DNA of 33,521 bases from Betaproteobacteria bacterium HGW-Betaproteobacteria-16 (GCA_002840835.1 PHCQ01000056.1:1-33521); one strand, 5' to 3'. Shown: positions 1 through 8,010, counted from the stretch's first letter. Translations and numbers: made by a program. The notes: generated by a model from the letters alone, not told the origin.

Positions 1-80
1 GTATGTTTTTAATGATCCCGCAAACTCAGAGCACTTAAACTCCTCATCTGCTTGCTTAGCTGCGATCAGCTGAGCCTCGT
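1..80 (-). other. Leader of a leftward transcript, probably rRNA operon
   Basis: Leftward from the -10 of the proximal promoter (81-86) there is no open frame. The region holds a boxB-like hairpin at 54-75: AGCTG (58-62), a CGAT loop and CAGCT (67-71), extended by GCT/AGC. The end of the leader reads, on the minus strand, GGGATCATTAAAAACATAC, which resembles sequence I associate with the entry to 16S rRNA in Comamonadaceae. Tandem strong promoters plus a boxB-like hairpin fit an rrn operon whose 16S gene lies just outside the window. The alternative is a strongly expressed tRNA or other stable RNA operon. I see no clear full boxA. Confidence 0.5.
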
Positions 81-110
81 ATTATGACACAGTTTTTAGC
101 GGCTTGTCAA
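64..110 (-). promoter_or_regulatory. Sigma-70 promoter, proximal copy, leftward
   Basis: On the minus strand there is a perfect -35 TTGACA (105-110), an 18-bp spacer and a -10 CATAAT (81-86), with an A/T-rich stretch just upstream that could serve as an UP element. The 47-bp block 64-110 is co-linear without gaps with 211-257 (32 of 47 identical by my count), so it is the second member of a promoter duplication. It fires out of the left edge of the window. Confidence 0.7.
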
Positions 111-210
111 AATAATTCAGGGTTTTTGCTGACTTATCTTGCTTTGCCTGAGCGGCTGCTCCTGCGTCCTCGCTGCGCCGGCCGCTGACTGCTTTTGCAA
201 GCACTTCAGT

Positions 211-257
211 GATCAGCGAAGCCTTGCAGTATACGTCAGATTTTTCGCGTTTGTCAA
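211..257 (-). promoter_or_regulatory. Sigma-70 promoter, distal copy, leftward
   Basis: On the minus strand there is a -35 TTGACA (252-257), an 18-bp spacer and a -10 TATACT (228-233), with a T-rich UP-like tract just upstream. The sequence after the -10 (AAGGCTTCGCTGATC) matches that after the proximal promoter (GAGGCTCAGCTGATC). The two promoters lie exactly 147 bp apart. Tandem near-consensus promoters like these are typical of rRNA operons (P1/P2). Confidence 0.65.
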
Positions 258-338
258 AGGTCGGAAAAAAATTTCGGCAGCGGACCATGCGCTTGAATCA
301 GGTCACGTCACAGCAGATCCAGCTCGCCCCAGAGGGTG

Positions 339-368
339 TCGACACATCACGTTCGAGCACTCTATATA
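339..368 (+). promoter_or_regulatory. Possible promoter of uup
   Basis: TCGACA (339-344), an 18-bp spacer and TATATA (363-368) lie about 90 bp upstream of the chosen uup start. Each box is one or two bases off consensus. The region 258-456 holds nothing else I can identify and codes for nothing convincing. The rightward frame that extends upstream from 456 shows no conserved protein pattern. Confidence 0.35.
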
Positions 369-456
369 TAGGCTTGGCTGCCCAGCACTCACTGGCTGCA
401 TGGTTGCCGACCGAACCGCACAGGATAATCAGGGCACTTTAGACCACCCCTTCCCC

Positions 457-2364
457 ATGGCACTTATCACTTTGTTGGATGCGCAACTGGCTTTTGGCCA
501 CGTCGCGCTGCTCGATCACACAGATTTCACCCTTGAAGCCCAGGAGCGTGTGGGCCTGATTGGCCGGAATGGCACGGGGAAGTCGTCTCTGCTCAAGATC
601 CTGGCCGCACTGGAGAAGCCGGACGACGGTACCCTGCAAACACAGTCGGGCTTGCGGGTGGCCTACGTGCCCCAGGAACCCATCCTGGATCTGGACAGCA
701 CAGTGTTTGAAGCTGCAAGTGTGGGTCTTGCGGACGCTCGGGCTGCCAGAGACCTCTATCTGAGCGGCGCTGATGGACTAGACCTTGACGATCTGCAAAC
801 CCGTATTGAGGCGCTCGACGCCTGGAACTGGGAGCAACGGGTGGAGGAGACCCTCCAAAGGCTTCATCTGGAGCCCCAGGGTCTGGTGGGCGCTCTCTCT
901 GGCGGCAACAAGAAGCGGGTCGCCTTGGCGCAGGCCCTGGTGAGTCGGCCCGACGTGTTACTGCTTGATGAGCCGACCAACCATCTGGATCTGGACAGCA
1001 TCACCTGGCTGGAGGACCTGCTGTTGGAATACAAGGGCAGCGTGGTGACGATCAGCCACGACCGGGCGTTTCTGGACCGTGTGGCCACTCGAATGGTGGA
1101 GCTGGACCGGGGGCGGCTGCTGAGCTACCCGGGCAATTTCGCGCAGTATCAGTTGCTGAAAGAAGAACAGCTCGCGCAGGAGGCCGTCATCAATGCGCGG
1201 GCAGACAAGTTGCTGGCACAAGAAGAGGTGTGGATTCGCAAAGGCGTAGAAGCTCGCCGCACCAGGGCCCAAGGACGCATCACCCGCCTGGAGCGCCTGC
1301 GCGCACAGCGGGCGCAACGCCGCAACGCGCTGGGTAGCGTGAAGCTGGAAGTGGCCAGCGGCACATCCAGTGGCAAGATCGTTGCGGAGCTGGATCGGGT
1401 GAGCAAGTCGTTTCCGACAGCATCCGGTGGGCAACGCACGGTAATCCGGAACTTCACTTCGACCATTCTGCGCGGCGACAAGATCGGCTTGATCGGGCCC
1501 AACGGAGCGGGCAAGACCACGCTACTGAAGATCATTCTGGGCGAACTCGCCCCCGACAGCGGCACCGTGCGTCAGGGCAGCAACCTGAGCGTGGCCTACT
1601 TTGACCAGATGCGCGATCAACTGGATCTGGACGCCACACTGGAAGACTTCATCAGCCCGGGCAGCGAGTGGATCGAGATCGGATCCAAAAGGACTCACGT
1701 CAAGAGCTATCTCAGCGACTTCCTGTTTTCGCCGGCACGCGCCAACGCCCCCGTTCGCACCCTCTCGGGGGGCGAGCGGAACCGGTTGCTCCTGGCACGT
1801 CTGTTTGCACGGCCTGCCAATGTCCTGGTGCTTGACGAGCCGACCAACGACCTCGATATCGATACGCTGGAGTTGCTGGAGGATCTGCTGCAACAGTACG
1901 AAGGGACGGTTTTCCTGGTGAGCCACGACCGGCGTTTTCTTGACAACGTGGTGACCAGCACGCTGGTCTTTGAAGGTGATGGCGCTTGGCGCGAGTATGT
2001 GGGCGATGTGCAGGACTGGATGACGCAATCCGCCAGAGCAGCGGCTTTGAACCGCGACAGCGACGTTTCGGCTGCTGCACCGGCTTCGAAACCAGTGCCT
2101 GCAACTGCCGCCGCGTCGCCGGTCTCTGCGGCCCCGAGCGCGCGCAAGAAGCTCTCGTACAAAGAACAGCGGGAACTGGAAAGCCTGCCGGCCAAGATTG
2201 CCGAACTGGAAGCGGAACAAGCCGAAATCAACAAGGTGCTGGAAAGCGGCGCGATCTACACCAGTGACCCGGCCCGTGCGGCGCAACTGGGTGCGCGTCA
2301 CGCTGAAATCGAAGAAGCGTGGCTGGCTGCGATGGAACGCATGGAGTCGCTTTGCAGCGCCTGA
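457..2364 (+). CDS. uup: ABC-F family ATPase Uup
   Basis: This is a cytoplasmic twin-ATPase of the ABC-F family, which acts on ribosomes and nucleic acid structure rather than transport. Uup has been linked to ribosome function and to suppression of transposon excision. The 635 residues match the usual Uup length. The first ATPase has Walker A GRNGTGKSS (about 36-44), signature LSGGNKKR and Walker B LLLDEPTNHLD. The second has GPNGAGKTT, LSGGERNR and LVLDEPTNDLD. Between them is the charged, Arg/Gln-rich ABC-F linker. An Ala/Pro-rich hinge leads to a C-terminal coiled coil rich in Glu and Ala, which is the Uup hallmark. I chose ATG 457 because homology starts there; the frame is open upstream to 139 without family-like sequence. 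The gene converges on the MocR gene, with only 12 bp between the two stops. Confidence 0.93.
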   Translation: MALITLLDAQLAFGHVALLDHTDFTLEAQERVGLIGRNGTGKSSLLKILAALEKPDDGTLQTQSGLRVAYVPQEPILDLDSTVFEAASVGLADARAARDLYLSGADGLDLDDLQTRIEALDAWNWEQRVEETLQRLHLEPQGLVGALSGGNKKRVALAQALVSRPDVLLLDEPTNHLDLDSITWLEDLLLEYKGSVVTISHDRAFLDRVATRMVELDRGRLLSYPGNFAQYQLLKEEQLAQEAVINARADKLLAQEEVWIRKGVEARRTRAQGRITRLERLRAQRAQRRNALGSVKLEVASGTSSGKIVAELDRVSKSFPTASGGQRTVIRNFTSTILRGDKIGLIGPNGAGKTTLLKIILGELAPDSGTVRQGSNLSVAYFDQMRDQLDLDATLEDFISPGSEWIEIGSKRTHVKSYLSDFLFSPARANAPVRTLSGGERNRLLLARLFARPANVLVLDEPTNDLDIDTLELLEDLLQQYEGTVFLVSHDRRFLDNVVTSTLVFEGDGAWREYVGDVQDWMTQSARAAALNRDSDVSAAAPASKPVPATAAASPVSAAPSARKKLSYKEQRELESLPAKIAELEAEQAEINKVLESGAIYTSDPARAAQLGARHAEIEEAWLAAMERMESLCSA

Positions 2365-2376
2365 CCTGCCTTTGGC

Positions 2377-3870
2377 TCAACGCTCTGCGGTCAGCCGGCT
2401 GAACACCCGCCAGAACGCAGCGTCCTGCGTCGTGGTGAAGTTGATGCGCATGAGGGTGCTGGGCGCGCGTGCTGCGTGAAACAGGGCACCGGGCGCGATC
2501 AGGTAGCCCTCGTCGAGCATGCGTTGGGACAGCGCATCGGTGTCCACCCCAGTGTCCACCCAACCGAACAGTCCGGAGGGTTCCGCCTTGAGCTGGCAGC
2601 CAGCGGCCAGCGCCAGCTTGACACTGCGATGGCGCGCCGCATCGAGCCGGATGCGGATGCGTTCGGCGTGTCGGCGCAGTTGGCCCTGCTCGATACAGTG
2701 AGCCAGTGCCCGCTCCAGCAGACTGGGCGTGGTCAAGGTGCTCAGCAGCTTGGTATCCAGCAGGCGCTCGACCCAGGCGGTCGGGGCGGCCATGTAGCCC
2801 ACACGCCAGTTCGGCGCAAGGATCTTGGCAAAACCGCTCACGTAGATGGTGCGCTGCAAGCCATCCAGCACGCTCATGCGGGTGGCGTGTTCGGGAGCGA
2901 TGTGGCTGTAAGTGTCGTCCTCCACCACATAGAAGTCGTGCTGCTGGGCCAGTTGCAGCACGCGATGGGCACTGGTGGGCGTGAGGCAGTAGCCGGTGGG
3001 GTTGTGCAACACGCTCACACTCACAAACAGTTTGGGGGCGTGGGCTTCGCAGTAGCGGGCCATGACGGACAGATCAGGCCCGGCAGGACCGCGCGGAACC
3101 GGCAGGATACGCATCCCCAATGCACCCAACCGCGCGAACTCCACCGCCCAGCCGGGTTCTTCCACCATCACGGCGTCGCCGGGTTTGAGCAGGGTGCGAC
3201 TGACCACATCCAGTGCGTGGGTGGCACCCACCGTGGTGATGATCTGGCTGGGCTCGACGGGCAGACCGATGCCTTGCAGCCGACCCGCGAGCACCTGACG
3301 CAGGTGACTGTCGCCCAAGGGTTCGCCATAGCGAAGCGAACTGTCGGCCAATGCCTTGGCACCCGACACCCGCCGCACCGCCGCAGCCATGAACGTGCCC
3401 TCCAGCCAGTCAGGAGGGAACACACCCATGCCCGGCTGCGGGCGATCACCCGAGGGATGAAACATGCCGCGGATCAGCGCGGCGGCATTGATGGGTGCGG
3501 CCATGCGGTGACTGTCTTCACCTGGAGAGCGAATCGGGCGTTCCATGGTGGCGGCTTCGCCATCGTCGCTGCGTGTTCTCGCCGGAGCACGCTCGCGAAC
3601 AAAGTAGCCGCGGTTGCGCCGGGCTTCTACCAGGCCTTGCGCCAGCAGCAAGTCGTACGCTGAAACGACGGTGGAAGGGTTCAGACCGTGCTGGGCGGCA
3701 CACTGACGGACGCTTGGAAGGCGCGCACCAGGGGCCAGCAGGCGGCTGCGGATTCTGCCTGCAAAACGCTCGGCCAATTGCTCGGTCAACGTCTGGGCGG
3801 CGGTTCGCGAGAGCTTTTGCGGCCGCAAAGTGGGCAAGGTATCGTGATCGAGCGGCGGTTCGGTGGTCAT
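2377..3870 (-). CDS. MocR-type transcriptional regulator (GntR-HTH fused to PLP aminotransferase fold)
   Basis: This is a 497-residue DNA-binding regulator of the MocR/GabR/PdxR type. The N-terminal winged helix (about 20-95) contains PGARLPSVR and STVVSAYDLLLAQGLVEARRNRGYFV. A linker leads to a fold-type I aminotransferase domain with HNPTG (289-293), the Asp of VVEDDTYS and the PLP lysine in SGFAKILAPNWR (K349). In this family the domain usually senses an amino-acid-like ligand or PLP rather than acting as an enzyme. ATG 3870 was chosen because the HTH begins about 20 residues later; the frame stays open to 4053 but is not family-like. The gene is divergent from the LysE-led cluster that it probably controls. 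Three CCATACA repeats surround its own start region, so autoregulation is likely. I cannot infer the effector. Confidence 0.9.
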   Translation of the reverse strand: MTTEPPLDHDTLPTLRPQKLSRTAAQTLTEQLAERFAGRIRSRLLAPGARLPSVRQCAAQHGLNPSTVVSAYDLLLAQGLVEARRNRGYFVRERAPARTRSDDGEAATMERPIRSPGEDSHRMAAPINAAALIRGMFHPSGDRPQPGMGVFPPDWLEGTFMAAAVRRVSGAKALADSSLRYGEPLGDSHLRQVLAGRLQGIGLPVEPSQIITTVGATHALDVVSRTLLKPGDAVMVEEPGWAVEFARLGALGMRILPVPRGPAGPDLSVMARYCEAHAPKLFVSVSVLHNPTGYCLTPTSAHRVLQLAQQHDFYVVEDDTYSHIAPEHATRMSVLDGLQRTIYVSGFAKILAPNWRVGYMAAPTAWVERLLDTKLLSTLTTPSLLERALAHCIEQGQLRRHAERIRIRLDAARHRSVKLALAAGCQLKAEPSGLFGWVDTGVDTDALSQRMLDEGYLIAPGALFHAARAPSTLMRINFTTTQDAAFWRVFSRLTAER

Positions 3871-3873
3871 GAT

Positions 3874-3940
3874 CTGTATGGTCGAAAACAGCCACACAGA
3901 TTCGGCTTCTGAACCACCCATCTGTATGGCCTGTGTATGG
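3874..3940 (-). promoter_or_regulatory. Direct-repeat operator of the MocR regulator
   Basis: On the minus strand CCATACA occurs three times, at 3934-3940, 3923-3929 and 3875-3881. The first two are 11 bp apart, one helical turn. The 10-mer ATCTGTATGG (plus strand) is exact at 3872-3881 and 3920-3929. MocR proteins such as GabR and PdxR are known to bind direct repeats of this kind. The pair lies just downstream of the predicted -10 of the regulator gene, which suggests autorepression. Confidence 0.55.
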
Positions 3941-3946
3941 ATGCAG

Positions 3947-3975
3947 AGGATAGAGTAGCGATCATGTTCCGGCAA
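3947..3975 (-). promoter_or_regulatory. Promoter of the MocR regulator gene
   Basis: On the minus strand TTGCCG (-35, 3970-3975), a 17-bp spacer and TATCCT (-10, 3947-3952) give a start near 3940, at the edge of the CCATACA repeat pair. The untranslated leader would be about 70 nt. Confidence 0.5.
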
Positions 3976-4055
3976 GCCCCCTCTCGAATCCACCTGCGAG
4001 TGTCGACACCCCGCCAGGTTGACATTGGACGTGGCGTTGAAACAGGTGGGCACCG

Positions 4056-4721
4056 ATGACGGGTGCAGAATTCAGCGCACTGTTGGTGCTCGCGACGGCC
4101 ACGAGTTTCACTCCAGGCCCCAACACCACGTTGTCCACCGCGCTGGCAGCCAACCTCGGCCTGCGCCAGTCGCTGCGATTCGTGTGTGCGGTGCCTGTGG
4201 GCTGGGGCCTTCTGCTGGCACTGTGTGCGGGCGGCCTGGGTTCGCTGGTGGTGGCCTGGCCGGCCTTGCACTGGGCGATTTTGTGGGGTGGCGTGGGCTA
4301 CCTGCTGTGGCTGGCCTGGCGGCTGGCGGGCAGCAAGCGGCTGAGCGATGTGGATCAGGCCCGGTTGAACGTGACGTTCACCCAGGGCGTGATGCTGCAG
4401 TTCCTCAACATCAAGGCCTGGATGCTGGCACTGTCCATCACCGCGGGCTGGATCGCAGGGCACCCGGATGCAGTGATGCGCTTTGCCCTGGTGTTTCCCT
4501 TGATGCTGGGCTTCGCTTTCTTCAGCAATCTGGCCTACGCCGGCGCCGGCTCGCTGTTGAGGCACTGGCTGGCAGGCCCCTTCGAAGATGGCGTGGCCAC
4601 CGGGCGCCGCCTGCAGGTGTTCAACCGCTTGATGGCGCTGGCACTGGGGTTGACCGCCCTATGGATGCTGGCCAGTGGAACAGACATGACGCCGTCCATG
4701 GCGGCCGGAGGCGCCCCATGA
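4056..4721 (+). CDS. LysE/RhtB family amino-acid exporter
   Basis: This is an inner-membrane efflux carrier of 221 residues, the usual size for LysE/RhtB proteins, which export amino acids or their derivatives. The N-terminus has the family pattern TPGPNTTLSTALAANLG followed by hydrophobic helices. The mid-region FTQGVMLQFLNIKAWML matches the conserved loop and helix of the family, and there are about six membrane segments. An RBS-like AACAGGTGGG lies just before ATG 4056. It is the first gene of the rightward cluster opposite the MocR gene, and its TGA overlaps the ATG of the next transporter gene by four bases, implying coupled translation. The substrate is not readable from sequence; the MocR neighbour and PLP enzymes downstream point to an amino acid. 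Confidence 0.88.
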   Translation: MTGAEFSALLVLATATSFTPGPNTTLSTALAANLGLRQSLRFVCAVPVGWGLLLALCAGGLGSLVVAWPALHWAILWGGVGYLLWLAWRLAGSKRLSDVDQARLNVTFTQGVMLQFLNIKAWMLALSITAGWIAGHPDAVMRFALVFPLMLGFAFFSNLAYAGAGSLLRHWLAGPFEDGVATGRRLQVFNRLMALALGLTALWMLASGTDMTPSMAAGGAP

Positions 4722-5674
4722 AAATCGCCACGCAAGATGCCCGCTTGCTCACTGCCCAGAACACGACACGGCGCGAGAACATGGGACTGTGGCTGGGTCT
4801 GCTGGGTGTGTTCGTGTTCGCCCTCACCCTGCCCATGACACGACTGGCCACCGGCAGCGCCGAAGATCCCCAACTCTCACCCTGGTTCGTGACCTGGGGG
4901 CGCGCGGCGCTGGCGGGTGCGCTGTCGATGGTCTACCTGCTGCTGACACGTTCACCATGGCCCACACCTGCGCAGCGCAAGCCCCTGGCCATGGCATTGC
5001 TGGGCAATGTGGTTGGCTTTCCGCTGCTGTTGGGTTGGGCGCTAAGGCATGTGAGCGCGAGCCATGCGGCCGTCGTCATCGCCCTACTGCCCCTGGCCAC
5101 CGCCGCGGCCGCAGCCTGGGTGCTGCATCAACGCGCGCGGTTGGGCTTCTGGGTCTTTGCGGCCCTGGGCAGCCTCTTGGTGGTGGCGTACTCACTTGTG
5201 CGTGCCTACCACCAGACCGGAGATTTCGGATGGGCCTGGGCGGACTTGTTGCTGGTGGGCGCGGTGATGGCGGCTTCACTGGGCTATGTGTATGGCGCAC
5301 AGGTCACCGCCACGCTGGGAGCGGAACGGGTGATCTGCTGGGTCTGCGTGATGGCATTGCCCATCACCGTGCCGGGTGCGTGGCTCACCTGGCCGACCCA
5401 TGACATCGCGCCTTCGGCCTGGGCTGCTCTGCTGTACGTCGGGGTGTTCTCCATGTGGGCGGGATTTTTTGCCTGGTTCCGGGGTCTGGCCATGGGTGGC
5501 GCCCTGCGGGTGAGTCAGACGCAATTGCTGCAACCGTTCATCAGCATCCTGGCGGCGGTGCCGCTGCTGGGTGAGCCGCTCGACATGATGACGCTGGGAT
5601 TTGCCCTTGCCGTGGTCGCCACCGTGTTCACGGGCAAGCGCTACGCACTTGCACCCAGCGGCTTGCAGCGATGA
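4718..5674 (+). CDS. EamA/DMT family transporter
   Basis: This is a drug/metabolite superfamily permease of 318 residues with about ten hydrophobic helices in two repeated halves. The last helices carry the EamA-typical ending QTQLLQPFISILAAVPLLGEPLD followed by a short basic tail. The first 22 residues are hydrophilic, so translation could also begin at an internal ATG just before GLWLGLLG. I kept ATG 4718 because it overlaps the preceding stop as ATGA. Two unrelated exporters encoded back to back suggest the pathway product or a toxic intermediate must leave the cell. The family exports metabolites, commonly amino acids; no specific substrate can be assigned. Confidence 0.85.
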   Translation: MKIATQDARLLTAQNTTRRENMGLWLGLLGVFVFALTLPMTRLATGSAEDPQLSPWFVTWGRAALAGALSMVYLLLTRSPWPTPAQRKPLAMALLGNVVGFPLLLGWALRHVSASHAAVVIALLPLATAAAAAWVLHQRARLGFWVFAALGSLLVVAYSLVRAYHQTGDFGWAWADLLLVGAVMAASLGYVYGAQVTATLGAERVICWVCVMALPITVPGAWLTWPTHDIAPSAWAALLYVGVFSMWAGFFAWFRGLAMGGALRVSQTQLLQPFISILAAVPLLGEPLDMMTLGFALAVVATVFTGKRYALAPSGLQR

Positions 5675-5690
5675 CCAACAGAGAACCTGC

Positions 5691-6104
5691 ATGACCACAC
5701 TCAGCCCCACGCCCATGCGGCGACCCTCCGAACCTCGCCACCCCGGCCGCATGGCCTCAGATCTGCACAGGCTGCTGGCGCAAATGCCTGGTCCGGTAGA
5801 TGGGACCTACCCCAATGGTCAGCCGTTTGTGACGGCGCTGGTACACGGATCCATGCGGGTCGAACTGTTTGTGCCTGCGGCATCCGGGCTTGGTCGAGAC
5901 GTGCAACAGCCCCACGCCCAGGACGCGCTGTACCTGGTCCAGCACGGCCGCGCGCGCCTGCGCATCGCCAACGAAGAACACGCCTTGAGAGCGGGCGATG
6001 TTCGCTTCGTTCCGGCGGGCGTCGAGCACAGATTTGAAGAATTCAGCCAAGACTTTGCAACCTGGGTCGTTTTCTACGGCCCGCCTGGAGGAGAACACGC
6101 ATGA
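5691..6104 (+). CDS. Cupin-domain protein
   Basis: This is a small single-domain cupin of 137 residues. The first cupin motif is recognisable around QQPHAQDALYLVQHGRARL (H75, Q77), and the second around AGDVRFVPAGVEHRFEEF (H113), giving a possible metal site. The first 20 residues are polar and Pro/Arg-rich. Cupins of this size can be dioxygenases, isomerases or ligand-binding proteins, and nothing here decides which. ATG 5691 is preceded by AGAGAACC. The stop overlaps the following aminotransferase start as ATGA, so the two proteins are probably made together and act in the same pathway. Confidence 0.8.
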   Translation: MTTLSPTPMRRPSEPRHPGRMASDLHRLLAQMPGPVDGTYPNGQPFVTALVHGSMRVELFVPAASGLGRDVQQPHAQDALYLVQHGRARLRIANEEHALRAGDVRFVPAGVEHRFEEFSQDFATWVVFYGPPGGEHA

Positions 6105-7321
6105 CCTGGACCCTGGCCCGCCGGGCCCTCAAGATGAACCCCTCGGTGATCCGCGAGATCCTGAAGGTCACGGAAAAACCCGGGATCATCAGTTTCGCGG
6201 GTGGCCTGCCGTCGCCGCAAACCTTCCCCATTGATGCCTTTGCGAAAGCCTGTGACCAGGTGCTGCGTGGTGGCGGTGCCGACAGCGCGCGAGCGTCGCT
6301 GCAATACGCCGCCAGCGAAGGTTACCGGCCGCTGTGTGAATGGGTGGCGGCCAGCCTGCCCTGGGACGTGTCACCCGACCAGGTGCTGATCACCACCGGC
6401 AGCCAGCAGGGCCTGGACCTGGTCGCCAAGGTATTGATCGATGAAGGCAGCCGCGTGCTGGTGGAGACCCCCACCTACCTGGGCGCCTTGCAGGCCTTCA
6501 CACCCATGGAGCCGCAGATTGTGGGCGTGGCCAGCGATGCCGAGGGCGTCGATGTCGACGACCTGGAAAAGAAAGCTGCCGCCACGCTCCATGCTGACGC
6601 GTCGGCGCTGTCCCCAGAAGGTGCCCGCTTCCTCTATGTGTTGCCCAACTTCCAGAACCCCACGGGCCGCAGCATGAGCGAGGCGCGCCGCGCGGCCCTG
6701 GTGGCGCGTGCGGCCGCCATCGGTCTGCCCCTGGTGGAAGACAACCCGTATGGTGATTTGTGGTTTGACCACCCTCCGCCACCGCCGCTGACCGCGCGCA
6801 ACCCCGAGGGCTGCATCTACCTGGGATCGTTTTCGAAGGTGCTGGCACCCGGTCTTCGCCTCGGCTTCATGGTGGCACCCAAGGCCATCATGCCGAAGCT
6901 GCTGCAGGCCAAGCAGGCGGCCGATCTGCACAGCCCCAGCTTCAACCAGCGTGTGGTGGCCGAGGTGTTGAAGGACGGATTCCTGGACCGGCATGTGCCC
7001 GGCATCCGTGCCCTTTACAAGGCGCAGTGCGGCGCCATGCTGACCGCCTTGCAAACCGAGATGGCCGGCCTGGACGTCCAGTGGAACTCACCGGATGGTG
7101 GCATGTTCCTGTGGGTGCGGCTGCCTGAGGGAAGGAATGCGGCGGAGCTGCTGCCCCGCGCGGTGGCGCACAACGTGGCGTTTGTGCCAGGCGCGGCATT
7201 TTTTGCGGCGGATCCGGACCCGCGCGCATTGCGCCTGAGCTTCGTGACCGCGAGCGTAGAACAGATCCGCACCGGCATTGCCGCACTGGCGCAAGCCATT
7301 CGCGAACAACATCAGGGCTGA
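6101..7321 (+). CDS. PLP-dependent aminotransferase, class I (2-aminoadipate aminotransferase-like)
   Basis: This is a 406-residue fold-type I aminotransferase that would move an amino group between an amino acid and a 2-oxo acid. Visible landmarks are ISFAGGLPSPQTFP near the N-terminus, the Asn-Pro-Thr-Gly motif PNFQNPTGR (182-190), LVEDNPYGDL with the Asp that pairs the PLP ring nitrogen (D214), and the PLP lysine in GSFSKVLAPGLRLGF (K246). The C-terminal LRLSFVT contains the Arg expected to bind the substrate carboxylate. The overall pattern resembles the LysN / 2-aminoadipate / aromatic aminotransferase group. No HTH is fused, so unlike its MocR neighbour this is an enzyme. The start is fixed by the ATGA overlap with the cupin gene. 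Confidence 0.9.
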   Translation: MTWTLARRALKMNPSVIREILKVTEKPGIISFAGGLPSPQTFPIDAFAKACDQVLRGGGADSARASLQYAASEGYRPLCEWVAASLPWDVSPDQVLITTGSQQGLDLVAKVLIDEGSRVLVETPTYLGALQAFTPMEPQIVGVASDAEGVDVDDLEKKAAATLHADASALSPEGARFLYVLPNFQNPTGRSMSEARRAALVARAAAIGLPLVEDNPYGDLWFDHPPPPPLTARNPEGCIYLGSFSKVLAPGLRLGFMVAPKAIMPKLLQAKQAADLHSPSFNQRVVAEVLKDGFLDRHVPGIRALYKAQCGAMLTALQTEMAGLDVQWNSPDGGMFLWVRLPEGRNAAELLPRAVAHNVAFVPGAAFFAADPDPRALRLSFVTASVEQIRTGIAALAQAIREQHQG

Positions 7322-7326
7322 GCGAC

Positions 7327-8010
7327 ATGCCGCACCTGTGGGGCCGGTTGAGTTCAATCAACGTGCGCAAAGTGGTGCTGTGCGCACAGGTGCTCGGGTT
7401 GGAACTGCCGCGCACCGACGCTGGCCTGTCGCACGGCGTGGTGGACACCCCTGAGTACCGCGCCCGCAACCCCAATGGCCTGGTGCCGCTGCTGGTGGAC
7501 GGCGACTTCTCGCTGTGGGAGTCGAACACCATCGTGCGCTACCTCTGCGCACGCTACGGTGCAGCCCCCACGCTCGCCGCTGCGTCTGGTTCGCTGCCCC
7601 CCGAGGGGGCGCCCGGCGCTGCGGCGCTCCAGCTCTACCCATCCGATCTGCGACAACGCTTCAACGCCGAACGCTGGATGGACTGGCAACAGACCACACT
7701 CAACCGCGCCGGCAGCCCCGCCTTCGTGCAATGGATTCGCACCCCCGTCGAACAGCGCAACGCCCAATTGATCGCGCAGTCGGTGGCCGCCACCGAACCG
7801 CTGTTTGCAATGCTTGACGCCCATCTGGCCCAAAACGCCTTCATGGCCGGTGACGAACTCACCATGGCCGACATTCCCATGGCCTGCGAAGTGCATCGCT
7901 GGTGGGGCCTGCCGCAGGCGCGTCCGGCCTGGCCCAACCTGGAACGCTGGTACGCGCGGTGGCTGAACCTGCCCGCGAGCCGTGGCGTGCTCGACCTGCC
8001 TTTGTCCTGA
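7327..8010 (+). CDS. Glutathione S-transferase family protein with a repeat-derived insert
   Basis: This is a cytosolic GST-like protein of 227 residues. The N-terminal thioredoxin fold runs from LWGRLSSINVRKVVLCAQVLGLE to VPLLVDGDFSLWESNTIVRYLCARYG, with the glutathione-binding ES pair. The C-terminal helical domain includes ERWMDWQQTTLN and FMAGDELTMADIPMAC. Between the domains, residues about 81-102 are an Ala/Gly/Pro-rich stretch absent from the usual linker. Its DNA (7565-7632) matches a mobile-looking intergenic repeat found again at 17401-17473. The frame is kept and the site is the interdomain linker, so the protein may still fold. It starts five bases after the aminotransferase stop. 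Its role in the pathway could be conjugation or isomerisation of a reactive intermediate. Confidence 0.88.
   Translation: MPHLWGRLSSINVRKVVLCAQVLGLELPRTDAGLSHGVVDTPEYRARNPNGLVPLLVDGDFSLWESNTIVRYLCARYGAAPTLAAASGSLPPEGAPGAAALQLYPSDLRQRFNAERWMDWQQTTLNRAGSPAFVQWIRTPVEQRNAQLIAQSVAATEPLFAMLDAHLAQNAFMAGDELTMADIPMACEVHRWWGLPQARPAWPNLERWYARWLNLPASRGVLDLPLS
7565..7632 (+). repeat. GC-rich palindromic repeat inside the GST gene (family 1)
   Basis: CCCCCACGCTC (7565-7575) is followed after a short spacer by TTCGCTGCCCCCCGAGGGGGC with a CCCCC/GGGGG palindrome. The same order and nearly the same bases occur in the intergenic copy at 17406-17446. It is translated here as an in-frame linker. I see no convincing flanking duplication; CAGC at 7562 and 7630 is too short and would imply an insert of 68 bp, which is not a multiple of three. 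Confidence 0.75.

Noticed and set aside
82..288. Leftward 68-codon open frame over the tandem promoters
   Set aside because: It runs through two -35/-10 pairs, has no RBS and ends in the leader; the DNA is better explained as promoter sequence.
139..456. N-terminal extension of uup by 106 residues
   Set aside because: The extension has no family-like sequence and overlaps the leftward promoter region; Uup proteins of 635 residues start at 457.
2476..3663. Long rightward open frame opposite the MocR gene
   Set aside because: It is an antisense shadow created by high GC at third positions; the MocR frame has clear domain motifs.
4019..4024. TTGACA upstream of the LysE-family gene
   Set aside because: There is no acceptable -10 at 16-19 bp downstream, so I do not call it the cluster promoter.
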